Positions 8,732 through 21,061 of a stretch of 64,000 bases of DNA are shown piece by piece. Positions within the stretch are counted from its first letter, which is position 1, and each line of letters begins with the position of its first letter. The DNA lies in the NCBI GenBank assembly GCA_033239525.1, contig BSYO01000024.1, positions 6,037,991 to 6,101,990 of the forward strand. The letters run 5' to 3'. This DNA is from Nepenthes gracilis. Taxonomy: Eukaryota > Streptophyta > Magnoliopsida > Caryophyllales > Nepenthaceae. The position numbers and the translations under genes were made by a program. The notes under the pieces are model-generated. The model was not told the DNA's origin and made no database searches. It saw only the letters and a list, made by a program, of their open reading frames with translations.

Positions 8732-11700
8732 TGTGAGATCCTAAAATCCAATGGCTCAAAGTGTTGACTGAAATACGAAATCTAAACCGGCTGCCTTAAG
8801 CCTCAATCAAGTTCGGCCTTTCCTTAGTACAACATAAGTCCGGCTCCACCCTTGTTAAATCAAGTCCGGCCATATGAAATGACTGGCCAGTTTTGGAAGT
8901 GCAAGAGGCCGAAGAGGCCTTGAAGTCCGGAGTGGTTTTGTGTGTTGGTGAGGCCGAAGTGGCCTTGAAGTCCGAAGTGGTTTTTTGTGTGGGTGAGACT
9001 GGAGTAGAATTGTGGAGAAGAAATCCGAAGGTTATGAAAAGGTGATGGACGGAGTGAAAAATAAGAAGTTGACCGGAATTAGAGATGTTGACCGGATTTA
9101 AAGGAGTTGGCTGGATTTGAGGGCATTACGTTGACCGGCTTTAAGTAGGGAAGTTGACCAGAATAAATTAAAGGTAACTAAAGATAAAAGTAAACTTCAC
9201 TATTTATTTAGAATCCAACTAGGCGGCGACCAAATAGAGTAGGTAAACTAATTTAGTTACCCTCACCTACCGTCTGCAAAAGAGTACAGGAGTAAGTTAC
9301 TTACTCCACTTACCTCCACCTAACCCCTCCTCTATAAATACCGGCAACGAGTGTTGAAGCTGGGGGCAAAATACAAGCCGAGAGAAGGGAGTGAAGGAGA
9401 GAGCTCCAAGATGGTAAAAACCGACTATCAGGCAAGGAGGGAAGAAATTTGAGTCAGCCTGTCAGGCAAGTGTACTTACGGACGCTGCTTTTAAATTCAT
9501 GTTTTAAGAATATTACAAGTATACCTCAGACCCCACTCTCTTTAAGTTCGGATTTAAGAATGTTTGTAGATGCACTCTCCGTTTTTAAGTTCAAAAGTAC
9601 TCACCACTGTTTTTAAGATTATGCATGTTCTCGAAGCAAGTATATCTGATATTCTTATGCAGTTATGTTGATCGCATGCTTAAAAGAAACATTGACACAC
9701 AGGATGTTAGATTTTATTCTGCTTGAAGTAGGATTAGTCTGCCAAATTATACAAACTCTGGTAATTGCATGTTTTTGAAGAGAAAGTACTCCGTTCGTTT
9801 GAGAAAAAGAACTCCGTCCTTTTTGATGAAAAAGTACTCCAAAAGAATTCTGACCTTAAAATGAACTCCCGCCTTAAAAAAAAAAAGAGCTCTGGCTTTG
9901 CATAAGAAAATGAGCTCCGTCCCTTGATGTGAAATGAACTCCGCCTTAATATAAAAATGAGCTCCGGCTTTGCATAAGATAATGAGCTTCGTCCCTTGAT
10001 GTGAAATGAACTCCCGCCTTAATATAAAAATGAGCTCCGGCTTTGCATAAGAAAATGAGCTCCGTCCCTTAATGTGAAATGAACTCTGGCCTTAATGTGA
10101 AATGAACTTCGGATTTTAATGAACTCCGTCTTTTTGTTCGATAAAGAACTCCGTCCTTAAAATGAACTCCGGCCTTTATGAAAGAAAGAACTCCGGCTTT
10201 TAAGCTTTCGCACTCAGGCCTTTATGAAAGAGAGAACTCCGGCCTTAAGAAGAAAACGAACTCCGGTTTTAAAGGAAATGCACTTTCGGTTTTAAAGGAA
10301 TATCACTCCGGTTTTTAAGAAGGAATTTGCACCGCGGTTTTAAAGGAAAAGCACTCCGTCCCTTTGAGAGAAAAGCACTCCGCTCCTTTGAGTGAAAAGC
10401 ACTCCGTCCAAAAGGCACTCCGTCCAAAAAGCACTCCGACTTCTGAGCACTCCGGCTTTGAACACTTCGGCTTTTTGAGCACTCTGGCATTTTTAGAAAA
10501 AGAGCTTCGGCTTTTTGTACTGAAAATGAAACCGGCTCCCTTAACAAGGAAAGAGCTCCGGCCCTTCCTTGATAAAATCTAAACCGGCCCCAAGTATATT
10601 TTATGCCATGAAATCGAAACCGGCCTCAAGTATAAATTAAAATCGGCTTTAAGTATATGATTTCCGTTACAGTTATTTGGGACCCGAGACTTACTACAGT
10701 CCAGGTAAGTTCTTGGGTGAGGCCTTAGAACTTATGGTGGTAATCGAGGATAGCTCTGTCCATGGAGCAATTCATGGTCCGACCTGTCCTCAAGGGCGTT
10801 AAGCCAGGAGGGACATAGGCCGACCTTCCGGTGGCACACAGTACAGATATCCCTCGATATGGGATATATATGACGACATAGGCCGACCTTCGGGTAGCAC
10901 ACAGTACAGATATCCCTCGATATGTGATATATATGACGACATAGGCCGACCTTCGGGTGGTACACAGTACAGAAATCCCTCGATATGGGATATATATAAC
11001 GACATAGGCCGACCTTCGGGTGGCACACAGTACAGATATCCCTCAGGATGGGATATATATGACGGCATAGGCCGACCTTCGGGTGTCACACAGTACAGAC
11101 ATACCTCGGGATGGGATATATATGACATGATAGGCCTTAGATTGTGTAGACTGAACACAATCTATCCTCGATCATTCGCCCCTTCCGCTAGTAGGGTACA
11201 CTGGTAGGGTCTGAAATTGTTAAGATATGTCACAATAAAAGATAAAAATATATTATACAGTGAAAATATGATAGAGTATCATCAGATGAAAAGATGATAA
11301 TGAATCGTATGCAGTGAAAAGAGGTCAATGAACAGTATAAAATATTATTTTCAGTTTTACCATGCATCAGTAAAGTTTATAGTTATTGTTTTACAGTCTA
11401 TAGTGTAATGATTTATGAAGCATGAGATTTAATATCGTTATAGTATGTCTTTACCATTTGATTAAACATTCTGGTTCTGTATGGTTGTATGATCATTTTG
11501 CATAACTGTTTTACCGTTCATATGCATGTACCTTGCTGGGCCTCGGCTCACTGTTTTATATTTTTCCCCCTACAGATGAAGCTTTAGAGTTTGTGCCTGA
11601 CGAGTTGGAGTGATTAGAGCTTGTCTAAAGGATTATTAAAGACCTCGGAAGCTTATTTTGGAGAAATATTATTGTAATGGCTTGATGGACTTCTATGGTT

Positions 11701-11909
11701 AAAAATTTTTGGCTATGTACTCAGAAATGAATATCTTGGAATGAATATGAATGCTTCCGCAAGTGTTAGAATAACTTCTGCTATACTTATGGTGAAAAGT
11801 ATATGGGTCCTAGATGGCATCTGTGATCCTGTATTGCACCTAGTTGGTCTAGGTTTTCAATTGTGTTATGAATGACGGAATCTAAAAAAAAAAAATCCGT
11901 TCCGTCACA
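8732..11909 (+). mobile_element. Element A 3' LTR
   Basis: Starts TGTGAGATCC and ends CCGTCACA, and is then followed by the duplication CTCTC. Nearly identical to the 5' LTR, with point differences plus array-length differences (five rather than six 63-bp units). TATA lies at 9333-9340, a candidate intron at 9466-11575 (GC donor), and the stem-loop at 11140-11162. Confidence 0.92.
10812..11126 (+). repeat. 63-bp tandem repeat, five copies, element A 3' LTR
   Basis: Units start at 10812, 10875, 10938, 11001 and 11064. One unit fewer than in the 5' LTR, so the array changed length after insertion. Confidence 0.95.
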
Positions 11910-13402
11910 CTCTCCATCAAACATAAACGGAACAGAATTCATTATTTCTATTAGTAAATTTTACAGAAATTTTGACAGAATTCTATCTAAACTTGGACGA
12001 AAACCACAATATATAACCTGTATATTATGACTTGTATAGAACATACCCGATATCCAATCCTCAAAATCATTACCACAACACAAACACAGGACCAGAACAA
12101 GTACATAACTAACCAAACATCATACTTCACATCCTACAACATACATACACAGGATCCAAGATGCCATCCATGGCATATTTCAACAATCCTAACTATTATA
12201 CCAGAATCAAATAAGAGATGCTTGCTAGGACCTATACCAAAACCAGAAAACATATAGCGGAAGCAACTATATCCTTAACAGAAACATACGAAAGCATAAA
12301 TACAATTCTGTAGAATATAATACATATCATAACCATTTATACATAATCCTCCTTTACGATCCAAATATTTACAATAACATCATCACAGTTCTAAGTCTTC
12401 AGAACTCTAAGCCTCCAGATCTTTCTTGCTATCTCTAACTAGGCCTGATCATCCAATATCTTCTTTATATCCTTATCTAGAGGGGGGAAAACAAAACAAT
12501 GAGCCAAAACCCAACAAGGTACTAAGACATACAGAATATAATGCTCTCGTGCAGAACATAATGTAATAAAGCGGATACAGTTGCATTTAAAGCACAAATA
12601 CGATAAGATAATGATTACAGAAATATTAATTGTATATAAATGTAGAAGATCATAGAAATGCCAGGGAAATAGAAATATATACATAATTCATGAGAAAAGC
12701 ATGATTCTACATGAACAGGTCTCAGAAATCATTATTTATACTTTCATACAGAACATAAGAACAGGTGTGTAGAAACACGTACAATAATTATGAGGAAAGC
12801 ACAGCTTTATATAAACAGGTCTCAAAAACCATAAATCATGCTTTCAGACTATAACATAAATATGCTATGGCAGAAAACCACGTTAATATCATATCAGAAG
12901 AATAGAAGCAATTCATAAAAATAGGAATAAATCATGATTATATTTAAAAAATGTATCAGGGTTCAGAAATAATTCCAAATCTCATGTGTTTCTTTAGAAA
13001 TTCTAGTTTAATATCCTAGGGACCTAACTAGCATACCCTACTAGCCGAGGGGGTGAATAATCGGGGATAGATTATATTTACTCCACACAATCCAAGGCCA
13101 CTATTAGCGACAGTATAGGGACCGATCATGTTTTTGCGCGCACAATTCAAAGCCAACAGAGGATTATTAGCCTCCAGGATCGAAGGATTATTAGCCTCCA
13201 CGATAAACGCCTAGAAGAAGGACAAACCATGTATAACTCCATAGACGGAGTTATCCCTGATTACCACCTAATGTCTTAAGGCTTATCAGAGAACCTCACA
13301 TGACCGTATATTAGTCCTGGGTCATAATTGACATAATCAGAAACAGTTTCTTCTCGTTTTCTTAGCTTATAACTCATCAAATTTCAGAAATCAGTAAGGA
13401 TT

Positions 13403-16400
13403 TGTAAAGACCGTAATCCCGTAAACCAGGAACGTAATTTGGGACAACATATATAATTCAGATTTTAATGAAATTAATCCAAAATAGTCTTTGACAAATC
13501 TACTAGCCTCCTATGTCTTAGTTTTTTGCATACTCATGCCCGATTCCTTTAATTTACTTTTCAAACCTAAAAGCCAGGGATTTAATTCAGGATGTGTTAG
13601 GCAATCCAGATTTCTACTTAAATACTTCCAGTTGGTCATTGACAAGTAGACTAACTTCCCATGTCTTTGTTTCCCAAACCCTAACACCTGATCATTTTAA
13701 ATTGCCTTTCAAACCCAAAATCCAGGGATGTAAATCGGGAGATGATAAGAAATTTGGTTTGGGGTGAAATTAATACTAGATGATCTTTAGTATCTATACT
13801 AAGTTTTCATGTCCTAAATTTCAACAAATGCATACCCAAACACCTTAAATTAAATCCTTCAAGATAATAGGAAAAATAGAAAAATTCAGCAACCAAGGAG
13901 GACTTGGACAAATTCGATTTGGTAGTTGTGCCAACTGGAAAATTAGGTGGATTTTTCACTCCATGTTGGACTATAGTAAGTATAAAATATAGTAAATTAA
14001 GAATACATTATATATTAATAGAAAAAATAAGGAAAAGAGGGATGAAAGGTCCCGTGCATTAGCAGCTATATTAATAGGAAAAATGGGAAAAAGAGGCACG
14101 AAAGGTAGCATGCATCAACAACTAGGCTGCTGATGCACGACACCTTTTGGCTGCATCAGTAGCCGAGTTTCTCTCCCTTTCAAGTAGCTCTTTGAGCAGC
14201 TTAATTAGTATAAGTTTGGCCACAAATAACACTAAGTATTAACCCTAGATTGTAGCCACATCATTGCTTAATAGAAGGATGGTGAATCAGCTAAACATGG
14301 GTTGCAATCTAATGTAACCACTGAGCTGCTGTTGCATGCAGAATTTGCAGGAGTGACACGAGGGTTTAGGGGATAAGATGAGTAAATTTATTTAAGGCAT
14401 GAATAAGGTAGAAGAAGGGAAGAGAGGAGAGATTGTAAAGCACGAAAAATTGGGGGTAAAGTAAGGGAAAAGAGGAAGGAAACCAAGAGGCACAAGGAGA
14501 AGTTCAGCTGAATAAATCGGCAAGTGTATTTCAACCCTTTTCTTGATTGTTGAGCAATTTTTGGCTAAATTCTCTTGAGTATTGTTGATCTAATATTTGC
14601 ATATGATTCCTTAGTTATCATAAATCCATGAGAAATTGCAAGAAAAAAAATTAAAAATAGGTGAACCAGCCCAAGATACATGATAGTGTCCAAAATCGGG
14701 TTTTGCTGTGGCAGTTCCTAATATTTACTTCATATCGATCACTAAATGGCCGAATTAGCAAACGACCAAAACTGGTCAAATGAAGTACAAGTAAAAAAAA
14801 ATGATCCCCTGAATTGTCAAAGAAGGGGTTCAAAATCAGATCTAAACTCGGCTACAGAATCAGTTAACTGGTTCTGCTAATGCTAAAATTTTAGTTTTTG
14901 AAATTTAGCCAAACACACCGCAACATGGGTTGATCCAGAGTCCAATCTAATTTGATTTGCTAGTATTATGTGTGGACTATTACCATATAAATCGGGGGCC
15001 CATGAAAATTTGGGCCGGATACTGAACCGGACCCATGAACAGCAAGGGTCTTGCTGAACTGCTTCTGTGAGAAGTTGTAGAATTAATTTTAAATAAAATA
15101 CACCCCGAATCTTAAATGGGCCAAATCGGTGCCAAAAGTTAGCTAAACCTTGGAGGTGATATTCAAGTACTGCCCCATAAAAATGAGATCAATATTAAAT
15201 ATGATTCAGACCCACAAAATTGGAACAGAATGGTCTGCATCAGCTGTTCTGGGAATTTGGCCTAAACCGGCCAATATTTTGACTTGTCCGACCTCAAACC
15301 AAATTTATTCTGACATCCCTTGGCTACAAGAAGATGCTCTAAACTAGTCAAAAATAATTGGCCCGATTGAACCATAAAATAATTAGGGAAGCAGAATTGT
15401 CCTAAATAGTTCTGCTGAAAACCGAAGGGGTAGTCTTGGTTGGCAGACTGAACCGACAACCATCCGATCACCAAACCGGCTCAAATTTGGGCACAAAATA
15501 GCTAAGACCCATATCCATGTTGTGTATAAACAGCTTGTGATAATGGGCTATGTAACTCACTGAACCGGTCCTCTAAAGCCTTCCTAGAACCGGTTTAGTT
15601 TAAACATTAATTTGGGCCAATTATTAAAAAGGGTCGAACTAGGCTCAAATTTGACTAAAAATTGACCGTACCAATGACCAATTGACCTAAAAAGGATATT
15701 GGTATATTTATAACAAACTTCGGGCTCAAAATAATTAGGAAATCCGATTCCAAGCCTTAACCAAACCAGTTCATGTGAACCGAAAAATTTCTGGAATATG
15801 AATAAAATATTAAACTAGCTCAAGACCTACCTCGACTTGACTTACTAATATCAATGAGTATTGAATTAAATTATTTAAGTTTTAATAAATTAATTGGCCA
15901 CCAAGTAGATTAAAAGACACTAAATACGGAATAAAGTTATGTATGCATTTTTGTGCATGTTCAAGACCTATGAAATATTATATTTGAACATCGTTTGCTA
16001 TGTTAAACTATATTCACGAAAGTTTAGAAGGGACTCTATGAAATTATTAAAAAAAATCAGTTACGTCTAGTGACGTTCAGTTAAGTTCTGTTAAGTTCGG
16101 TTATATGAGATCCTTTCAAAGTTTAAAAAGGAAAATTGGACCATGGATCTTTTTCAGAGGGTGATATTTCCTAACATGCCTTAGGATATTACAGTGAAAA
16201 ATTAAAGAATTGCTTTTACATGCCCTGTCTGTTTCGGCCCCGTCCTTTTTGACCTCATTTACTGGGATTATAAGTAGTACCACCCACCTTGGGGTGTAAG
16301 AAGGAGGACAAGAATTGGATTATGGAATTAAGCACAATATCCTGATTGTGAAAGTAAGCACAATCTATCCTATTGTTAGGATATTTGCCTTAGATTGTGT

Positions 16401-17019
16401 GGGTTAACACAATCCTTTCTTCGATTTATCCTCTCCGTTAGTTGGTGAAGCCTATTGGCCCTGGTCCCTAAAGATAAGGAAAAATAAATATAGTCAATAA
16501 AAGTTGGGAAATAAAGAAAGGTAAATACATTGCATTTCATGAATCAGTTCCTATTTGTATATGTTAATGTACATTTTGTATAAAATGCATGCCTTTATAT
16601 GTTATGTACATTGTTGAGCATTTGGCCAACTCGCTTGCTGTTTTCACTTCCATTCAGACAAGTCTCAAGGAATGATGAAGGACAAATAGGATTAGGAAAG
16701 AAATTTGAGGTGGCCATAATTTTATTATGACGTATATATTGTACTTGGGATGATGAAAAAAAATATATTGTATAATGTTGTATTTCAGACATGTTGTATT
16801 TTGATGATAATAGAATTGCTTCCATTATGATATAGAATATATGCTTCCATTAAGTTTAAATTCTTATGGATGTTTAGTAAGCAACTTTCTTAATTTAGGC
16901 TAATATCATGAATAATGTGATATTAGAGCCAGTATAATTTATGGCTAATGTTAGGATCCAGTTTATAATAATAATAATATTAATGATAAGTATAAGGACG
17001 TATGATGTAGGACGTCACA
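13403..17019 (+). mobile_element. Solo LTR E, 3617 bp
   Basis: Starts TGTAAAGACCG and ends GGACGTCACA, flanked by GGATT at 13398-13402 and 17020-17024. LTR 2 and LTR 3 of array B read straight through this point, which proves an insertion. There is no primer-binding site, polypurine tract or coding interior, so it is a solo LTR, the usual product of recombination between two LTRs. TATA-like TATTTAAG lies at 14389, a donor-like GGCAAGTG at 14519, the stem-loop at 16393-16414 and an acceptor-like TTCACTTCCATTCAG at 16657. The same LTR plan shows it belongs to this gypsy group. No gene lies inside. Confidence 0.85.
16393..16414 (+). other. Conserved LTR stem-loop in E
   Basis: GATTGTGT, a six-base loop, then ACACAATC: a perfect 8-bp stem. 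Confidence 0.75.
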
Positions 17020-20000
17020 GGATTTCATCATTAATCCTTCAGAATACTCCAGAAATCCACAGAAACTTAATAGTGCGGTTTCGTATAAATTTTTCAATTA
17101 TAAATCATAACATTAACAATACTCTTTTACAAATTAACTGTCACATATCAGAAATTTTGGATTTTAAACATTAAATCCCTTCATTTTCGTGCTTAGGGTT
17201 TTGATAAATATTCCGAACATAAAACAAATACCAAACACATGCATTTACATGAAATCGAAATTAGATATTGCTGTATATATAAATAAATATGAAATCTGTT
17301 CAATTAATCAGGAGAAACAGCTTCATAGGCTGCCGCTCTCCCACTCAGCCTAGGACACCCTTCTAGCGTGCCCTTGCTCATTTTTGCGCCTCAGCGGCAC
17401 TCGAGCACACGGCGAGCATCGATCCCTCCTTTGGCCGGTTTTGCTCATTTTTATTTTGGTACTAAATTTTTCACTATATTTAAACTCAAACATGATTTTC
17501 ATTCTTATAATTATTCCATAATTATTACGTTTCGGGATTGGGATGTCACACTCTCCCCTACTAACAAAAATTTCATTCTCGAAATTTAACGAACCTCGAA
17601 TTTCACAATCAAGGAACCTTCCTAACATATCCAAATCATTTCCAGATTCAGGCAGTTATCCTAGAAAAACCTTAATTCTCCAAATTGTCATGATCCTTAT
17701 CATTTGACATATCTTATATGGATCCAAATCCACTATGTCTGAAGACAAATCTATTTCATTAGCTACTTTTCTAATTTAATTCAAAATCTTACACAAGCAA
17801 AACGTTTCATTTCATTTCATACTAAACATCAAGATTGAGCGTTTCCTTTGAACATCACCTTAGACCTTAATTCATAGACAGGTTCATCACTTTTTCGTTG
17901 CGCCACTTTGATCAGTCATTTAGTTTTGAATTGTTCAATTTCAGTTTACCGTCACTGTCACAACCTAGTATCACAATTCCTTTACCAAGCTTAGTCAAAA
18001 TCCTAACATAAATTTCAAGTCACAATTAAACATCAAAAGCGGGATACTCTACATCCACATCAATTCATTGGCATGTCATCGAAGTGACATTTCCATCAGA
18101 CATATATTCTATTTCGAACACCTAATTTACGCAGTGATCTTGATCAAAACTGATTTTAAGATAGCTTCATGACGACAATAATCCTCACAGATCCTCATTT
18201 CACCATAGAACAAAAGTCCTAACTATAACAGTAACCATAATTTCGATACAGTTTTAGATCAGTACCTTAAAATTTTAGGATTTTAACAATTAGCAACCTC
18301 AAGATTTTAAAACTTCCATATTGAGTAATTTTAGATCTTATTGGCACACCGATAAGCTCATTAATTAAATTTGAACACGTCCTCTAGAATCATGATTAGT
18401 GGGTTATTCTAATATGGAACCACAAGGGCTTCCTATTTCCAACTTCACATCTCCCACATTTCAGACACGATTTTTCTTTTCCCAACTTAGAAATGTAACA
18501 TTCCGTTTTCCCCAAGCATTTAAGTCTACCCATAGTTTTTCTTTTTCGTTCTTCCTCAAAATACCAAAATTTATTTACATAACCCTTAGACAGGTCTATA
18601 CGCTTACAAAATCCCAAGGTCGACTTCGTTCATAATATAACCATTTAGATCCCTAATTTATTAGGCAAAGCTATCTCCTAGGGTAATTACTTTCAAATTC
18701 TCAAATAGAAACTTCCAATGATTAAATTCAAATTATAGAAAGATAACTCTAACTAGGGATTTATTTTCCCATTTAACCGAAGGACTTCGATCCACAAGCG
18801 ATGCAGGAAGTATAATCCTAGAGTTTCCTTAACAATATCAGAGTCTGTCATTATAACCCTTAAATAGATTGCTTTGCTTGTGATCTCCTAAGGTTACCTT
18901 TCCATCATAACATAATTACTTTTAATCCTTGAGATTATTATATCAGAGTTATCTCCGAAGTAATTCGACATATTCCCAAATGAAAATTTTCGATATCGGC
19001 CGTCGATCTTAATATTCACTCTCCCCAAATCATACCGAGATCTACCTATTACATCCTTCAACTTTTAGGTTCACAAGCCTTTAATTCCTTCCAAGGAATT
19101 ATCTCTAAATCCTCAAAAATCTCATCACAAAATTTTTATTACAGGAGGAGCAATTTCACCTCATAAACACCTCCCCCACTTTGCTTATGGGTGATTATTT
19201 ATTAATGTAGGATGATGAAATCCAAATCTTTCTTAAAGGCATTACCATCTATGCCAACTTCTTAGTTCATTAGTTAAATCCTACTTTTCGGAGGCTCTAA
19301 GGCTTCCTCAACAGCACCTAACAGCACCTAACCGATACTCTTTCAATTTTACACAATTCTTACAGACTAAAGCCAATTTCAATCACTTCAAAACTGCCCA
19401 TTAAAATAGATTGGTTGGGTCTTTTCCTTCAAGTACACACATTCTCAATTGTTCCTAGCTATATTCTCAAATGGTCATCTACTGACTTCAAAAGGGCCGC
19501 AATTTAGACTCAATATTTGTCCTCAATTCAATCGACTATGCCTATCGTTCAGAACATATAACCTAATTACAGGGTATCGTATCCCCTCGATACAATTTAC
19601 ACATGCATCCTTGCGTACATCTCAATTCCTGAGATGATCTGCACAACCCAAAACGATTCCGAAGGGGTTAACATCACAAAGGCAAAAATCTATAAATTTC
19701 AGATATTTATCTTGCACAAAAACACTACTGAGACAATCGTTCTAAAATTTCAGCATAGTCCCCAATTACCATTGAAACTTTAACATTTAGTAACTTAATG
19801 TCTCATAGCCAATTGGATTTATTTATTCCATTCAGACCACTCAACTTTTCACAAGCATCTAAATAAAACCCAGGGACTTTACCATCCGATCAACCTCAAA
19901 CAAAATCATAGGGGTTCTACTTTCATATTTTCATAACCATACTTGTTCCGATAGCAGAACCGGTTCGTAGTGATCCTTCACCTATCTTACGAATATCTCA

Positions 20001-21061
20001 ATCTTAAGGACTCCCAATATCAAGCCATTAACTCTTTAGTTAACCACATTTTTAAAGTTTGCCAATATCTTCATCGATGCTATTTGAATCCTCAATATTA
20101 TTGCCGATCTCGGCATAACTTTAACAACAACTTTATTTGGTGGTCAGAAAATAAGATAGTCAAATATTTCCTTTTAACAGTTTCTTTTAATTTCCTCATT
20201 CACTTAATAACTCTCCAGGTATGGCCTAATATGCCATCTATACTTAGCAAACACTTCATCTGTTCCATTACTTGTTTTGCAATTCATCCGATAATTTAAA
20301 ACCTATGATCCCAATTGCATTTCAGATCATTCTTTTCAAATAATCGATTCTAGTGGGGCAATTTGCCAACTAGGTCGTCTCAATAGCCCATCAAAGCTAA
20401 TTTATTCACAAACCCAAACCAGATATCGAAATTTATAATTCCTTCAGACAAGAGTTACCCCTTAGGAATTGACACCATCAGATTTTATTTTAAAATTCGG
20501 AACACATGTAAACTTATTTCCTAGTCATTATTAACTAGCTTCACCTTTTGGCCACCCAAAAACATTCAATAAAGAAAATGGTACTTTTTAAAGCTAGTTA
20601 CTCCCAGAAACATTCCAAGAAATGAGGTGTGACACTCAGAAACCTACTATCGGCCTTGCCCTTCCTTAGCTGGCTGAACTTTACCTGGACAATCAAGAAC
20701 TTTACTTTCTTCAATACATCAAGCTCAGCTTATCATTAATCCTCAGATTGATTAACTCAACCACTCTTATCCTTACTCAACTCAAAACAGTTCCACCAGA
20801 ACTTTCAACCTATTTCGATTATGCAAAATCACTAAGCCTCGGTCCATTTCTCTCCTAAATCATTTTGGCCTTAGATCAGATTACCTTAAATATAAGCCTA
20901 AAATTCAAACCGATCAACCTAGACAAGAGGCTCTGTAAATCAATTTAATCACTTAGCGTAATTATTAACTTTTAACTCAACTCAATCCTAACAAATGCAA
21001 GTTAGGGCATCTAGGATTTCCTGGCCTAACTTATTCAGTCTATGTCTATCCCTACCTATTC

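Larger units (their letters stand above)
3185..11909 (+). mobile_element. Element A: gag-only LTR retrotransposon (TR-GAG type)
   Basis: Two LTRs of 3211 bp (3185-6395) and 3178 bp (8732-11909) flank a 2336-bp interior with primer-binding site, one intact gag frame and a polypurine tract, but no protease, RT, RNase H or integrase. Target duplications CTCTC lie at 3180-3184 and 11910-11914, so both ends are intact. Elements with LTRs plus gag only are known in plants as TR-GAG and depend on other elements for RT and integrase (established class, assignment by inference). It sits 35 bp inside LTR 1 of array B and is therefore younger than B. Confidence 0.9.
3150..17550 (-). mobile_element. Array B, LTR 1 (its 3' LTR in element sense), carrying A and E
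   Basis: The first 35 bp (3150-3184) match the start of LTR 2 and LTR 3. The rest resumes at 11910 after element A and at 17020 after solo LTR E. It ends GGGATGTCACA at 17550. Net length is about 2.05 kb against about 2.4 kb for LTR 2 and LTR 3, because roughly 370 bp near 17327 is missing: the text jumps from the AGGAGAAACA block to the TCATAGGCTGCC block. No gene lies in 11915-13402 or 17025-17550. The open frames at 12027-12257 and 12439-12684 lie in the LTR and resemble no protein. Confidence 0.85.
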
